Under the pieces are notes generated by a model, which worked only from the letters and a program-made list of their open reading frames with translations, was not told the DNA's origin and ran no database searches. This document shows, in pieces, positions 61,604 to 64,000 of a stretch of 64,000 nt of DNA. Position numbers and translations under genes: made by a program. The DNA lies in assembly GCA_947455205.1 (NCBI GenBank), contig CANGNF010000008.1, forward strand, positions 82,044 to 146,043, written 5' to 3'. The DNA is from Acetobacteraceae bacterium (GTDB lineage: Bacteria; Pseudomonadota; Alphaproteobacteria; Acetobacterales; Acetobacteraceae). Positions within the stretch are counted from its first letter, which is position 1. Every line of letters begins with the position of its first letter.

Positions 61604-61882
61604 ATGACCGAAACCGAGTTGCTGACCTACCTGACCGACGCCGCCGAGCCGCCGCCCTGCCTGGGGGACGCCGTGGTGCTGCGGACCCGGCGGGGCGCCA
61701 GCGATGCCCAGGCCTTCTCCGCCACCGGCCGCCTGCTGGGCCGGGTACCGCCGGCCGAACGCGCCGCGCTGGGCCACTACCTGGCCGACGGCCTCTGCCT
61801 GCCCGGCCGCGTCACCGCGCTGGTGCCGCGGCCCAACCAGGCCGGCATCGGCCGCGTGCACGTCACGCTCTTCGCCGCCTGA
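61604..61882 (+). CDS. Small hypothetical protein (92 residues)
   Basis: ATG 61604 with GAAAGGGG some 13 bases upstream; the longer ORF-track frame reads back over the flavoprotein gene. I do not recognise the family. It is soluble, without signal peptide or membrane segment: MTETELLTYLTDAAEPPPCLGDAVVLRTRRGA, RVPPAERAALGHYLADGLCLP and RVTALVPRPNQAGIGRVHVTLF. Third codon positions are strongly G/C as in the neighbouring genes, which supports coding. Confidence 0.55.
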   Translation: MTETELLTYLTDAAEPPPCLGDAVVLRTRRGASDAQAFSATGRLLGRVPPAERAALGHYLADGLCLPGRVTALVPRPNQAGIGRVHVTLFAA

Positions 61883-61962
61883 GCCGCAACCGCCGGCACC
61901 GCATCGACAGCGCCGCCCCGGCAAGGGCATGCTACCCCGGCAATGAGTCGGAGCCGGACCGC

Positions 61963-62304
61963 ATGAGCCTGACCCAGGCCGAAATCGCCCCCGGCGTCGT
62001 CCGGCTCGCGCTGGCGGGCCGGCTGGACGCCGCCGGCCTGGCGCAGGTGGAGCTGGGCTTCACCGCGCTGGCCACGGCCGGCAGCAACCATGTGCTGGTG
62101 GACCTCTCCGGCGTGACCTTCTGCGCCTCGCTCGGGCTGCGGCTGATCATCGCAAATGCCCGGGTGGTGCAGCGGCGCGGCCGGGTCATGGCGCTGTACG
62201 GCGCGCAGCCGGCGGTGGCGGAAGTGCTGCAGACCGTCGCGCTGGACCAGCTGATGCCGATCCTCGGCACCGAGGCCGCCGCCCTGGCCGCGCTGCCAGG
62301 ATGA
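61963..62304 (+). CDS. STAS-domain anti-sigma factor antagonist
   Basis: 113 residues from ATG 61963. Single STAS domain: VVRLALAGRLDAAGLAQVELGF, HVLVDLSGVTFCASLGLRLIIANARVVQRRG. The phosphorylatable Ser is predicted in CASLGLR. It overlaps the next gene by four bases, encoding its kinase/binding partner, so the two form a SpoIIAA/RsbV-RsbW-type switch. Downstream target not in the window. Confidence 0.87.
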   Translation: MSLTQAEIAPGVVRLALAGRLDAAGLAQVELGFTALATAGSNHVLVDLSGVTFCASLGLRLIIANARVVQRRGRVMALYGAQPAVAEVLQTVALDQLMPILGTEAAALAALPG

Positions 62305-62765
62305 CCGCGCCGCCGTTCCAGCGGGACATCCCCCCCACCGCCGCCGGGCTGGCCGCCGCCAGCCAGGCGCTGGCCGACTGGCTCGGCGCCCAGGGCGCGC
62401 CGCAAGCCGGCATCGGCCGGGTGGAACTGGTGCTGGAGGAGGTGGTGATGAACGTCATCATGCACGGCAGCCCGGCCGAGGCCCCGGCGCGCATCCGCCT
62501 GGCCGCCAGCGCCACCCCCGGCGCCTGCGAGCTGGAACTGCACGACAACGGCCCGGCCTTCGACCCCAGCACCGCCCCGCCGCGCCGGGATGGCGCCGCG
62601 CTGGACCAGGACCGGCCGGGCGGCCTGGGCCTGGTGCTGCTGCGCCGCTACGCCCGCGACCTGCGCTACACGCGGCTGGCCGGTGGCAACCAGCTGCGCC
62701 TGAGCATCCCGTACCAGCCGCAGACCCCAGGCTTTCCCCTGCCGCCGCCCGGAACATTGCGCTAG
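62301..62765 (+). CDS. Serine-kinase-type anti-sigma ATPase (RsbW/HATPase_c_2)
   Basis: 154 residues from ATG 62301. GHKL ATP-binding motifs: GRVELVLEEVVMNVIMHGSP (N box with Glu and Asn), ELELHDNGPAFDPSTAP (G1) and GGLGLVLLRRYARDLRYTRL (G2). Such proteins phosphorylate the STAS partner and sequester a sigma factor or other target. No sigma factor or PP2C phosphatase gene is visible next to it; the following gene is a permease-like protein. Confidence 0.87.
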   Translation: MTAPPFQRDIPPTAAGLAAASQALADWLGAQGAPQAGIGRVELVLEEVVMNVIMHGSPAEAPARIRLAASATPGACELELHDNGPAFDPSTAPPRRDGAALDQDRPGGLGLVLLRRYARDLRYTRLAGGNQLRLSIPYQPQTPGFPLPPPGTLR

Positions 62766-62793
62766 AAGCAGCCCACCGGAGGCAGGGGGACCG

Positions 62794-64000
62794 ATGATGC
62801 TGGCGGTGTTCGGTGCCCTGGCGCGGGCCGTGCTGGGCTTCCTGCTGGGCGCGCTGCTGCTGTTCCTGCTGGCCACCCCGGCGGCGGAATGGGCTGCCCG
62901 GGCCGCGCCGGCGCTCGACGTGCTGCGGCACTTCCCCGCCCTGGTGCCGCCCGAGCCCGCCGCCGCCTCGCTGCGCCTGCTGGCCACCGGCGTGGCGCTG
63001 GGCCTGCCGCTGGCGGCACTGCTGGTGCGACTGCCGGCGCTGGGCCACCCGCTCTTCGCCGCGCTGGCCCTGGCGGTGCCGGCCTGGGTGCTGGCGCTGC
63101 AGCTGGCCATTGCCTGGCCGCCCGGCCCTGCCCTGGCCACCGCCGGCATGGCCTGGACCGCGGCGCTGGCCTGCGCCCTGCCCTGGCGCGCCGCCACCGA
63201 CCGTCCGCTGCTGGCGGTGCTGCGCCAGGCCCCCGCCGGGATGGCTGCGCTGCTCGCGACCCAACTGGCGCTGGAACTGTATTGCCGGACCGGCGGGCTG
63301 GCCGCCACGCTGGTGCAGGCCAAGCACTGGCGCCGCCCTGACGAGGCGCTGGCGCTGCTGCTGGCCTGGCTGGCCCTGGCCCTGCCTGTCGCCCTGGCCG
63401 CCCGGCTGACGCAGCTGGCGCTGGACCCGGCGCCGCCTGGCGGGGTCACCGCTGTCCAGCCGCGTCGGGTAGCGCCGGCCCTGCGGCAGCTCGGCATGGC
63501 GCTGGTGCTGCTGCATCTGGGCGCCGCGCTGCTGGCGCTGGTGCCCAATGCCACGCCGACGACCGGCCTGCTGGCCCGGCTGCTGGCCGGGGGCTGGCCG
63601 CTGCTGCTGCCGGTGGCCGCCGCGCTGGCCCTGGCGCTGCCGATGGGCGGGCTGGCCGGGCTGACCCAGGGGCTGCGTCGCGGCACCGCCGGGCCGCCCG
63701 CGCTGCTGGCCGGCCTGGGCGCCCTGCCGCTGCTGCTGGCGGCACGGATGGAGCCGGAGGAGCCCACCCGCGCCTGGTGGTTGGCGCTGCTGCTGCCGGC
63801 GCTGGCCGGCATGGTGCTGGCCGGGCGCGCCGCCGGCGCTCGCCTGGCGCCCCAGGGCTTCGTGCTGCAGGCGCGGCTGCGCGGCGCGCACGGCTTCGCG
63901 CTGGCCCTGGCGCTGCTGCCGCATGCCGCCGCGCCGCTGCTGGCCGCCGCCGCCCGCCAGGCCGCCCTGCTGCTGCTGGCGCTGGCGCTGATGTCGGCCA
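62794..64000 (+). CDS. Diverged fused DppB-DppC-like ABC permease (truncated by window edge)
   Basis: The frame is open from ATG 62794 (GGAGG upstream; a second ATG at 62797) to the right edge, at least 402 residues; the ORF track omits it. Almost wholly hydrophobic, rich in Leu and Ala. The first half ends like DppB (GGLAATLVQAKHWRRPDEAL, then a membrane helix and LDPAPP). The second half resembles DppC: LLARLLAGGWPLLLPVAAAL, then FVLQARLRGAHGFALALAL and LPHAAAPLLAAAARQ, which fits an EAA loop with its key residues eroded. I read it as a single-chain, degenerate peptide-type permease; function uncertain. Confidence 0.6.
   Translation, partial: MMLAVFGALARAVLGFLLGALLLFLLATPAAEWAARAAPALDVLRHFPALVPPEPAAASLRLLATGVALGLPLAALLVRLPALGHPLFAALALAVPAWVLALQLAIAWPPGPALATAGMAWTAALACALPWRAATDRPLLAVLRQAPAGMAALLATQLALELYCRTGGLAATLVQAKHWRRPDEALALLLAWLALALPVALAARLTQLALDPAPPGGVTAVQPRRVAPALRQLGMALVLLHLGAALLALVPNATPTTGLLARLLAGGWPLLLPVAAALALALPMGGLAGLTQGLRRGTAGPPALLAGLGALPLLLAARMEPEEPTRAWWLALLLPALAGMVLAGRAAGARLAPQGFVLQARLRGAHGFALALALLPHAAAPLLAAAARQAALLLLALALMSA

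Overview
The window is about 64 kb of very GC-rich, densely coded bacterial chromosome. Gene content points to an alphaproteobacterium, most likely an Acetobacteraceae member of the Roseomonas type. Reasons are the extreme G/C third-codon bias, several orphan Bug/TctC solute-binding proteins, many ABC uptake systems for organic acids, amino acids and peptides, and many GTG/TTG starts with ATGA or TGATG gene overlaps. This is inferred from composition and gene families; no rRNA or other taxonomic marker is present. I see no tRNA, rRNA, CRISPR array, insertion sequence or prophage. No gap between genes exceeds 300 bases; the largest are 4131-4375, 61405-61603 and 52675-52858, and each is described below.

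Layout. 1-5508: a truncated MmgE/PrpD gene, a Tat-exported protein of unknown role, a secreted CHAT-type cysteine protease, a double-PsiF secreted protein and a CMD-family protein. 5631-10538: a YidB-like protein, an alpha/beta hydrolase, an LLM flavin oxidoreductase, a gamma-glutamyltransferase-like hydrolase and an enoyl-CoA hydratase. 10558-16977: a complete phosphate regulon (Pho box, pstSCAB, phoU, phoB) followed by a HisKA_2/HWE-type kinase instead of phoR. 17040-23484: a VOC protein, an esterase, a complete branched-chain-amino-acid-type ABC transporter and a cupin. 23530-29362: a mandelate racemase/enolase, two Bug proteins, an M81 (MlrC-like) peptidase, an RraA-like aldolase and an NTF2-like protein. 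29488-34797: an Opp/Dpp-type ABC operon. 34842-43549: a second Liv-type operon that carries four tandem paralogous binding proteins.

43718-51826 is best read as a nicotinate catabolic island: a DUF1185 protein, enamidase, MarR regulator, FAD subunit, fused 2Fe-2S/molybdopterin hydroxylase, 6-hydroxynicotinate reductase and a UPF0280 protein. It is followed immediately by a compact unit (51943-53789) made of a heme-oxygenase-like di-metal oxidase (HDO), two 2Fe-2S ferredoxins and an unrecognised 105-residue protein. The last three are translationally coupled. This unit has its own operator-like promoter and is flanked by perfect 14-3-14 inverted repeats. 6-Hydroxynicotinate reductase is a ferredoxin-dependent enzyme family, so the ferredoxins may feed it, the HDO, or both. 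This is the strongest candidate in the window for an undescribed system.

53883-61404 holds a GlcG/HbpS-like protein, a thioesterase, an MFS transporter, a third Bug protein, a CaiB CoA-transferase, an HMG-CoA-lyase-like enzyme, an enoyl-CoA hydratase and an L-2-hydroxyglutarate-oxidase-like flavoprotein whose start codon lies in a long leader hairpin. The right end has a small unknown protein, a STAS antagonist plus anti-sigma-type ATPase pair, and the start of a highly diverged fused DppB-DppC-like permease that runs off the window. Intergenic DNA is rich in perfect palindromes, including a tandem palindromic array with a 33-bp period at 56046-56178.
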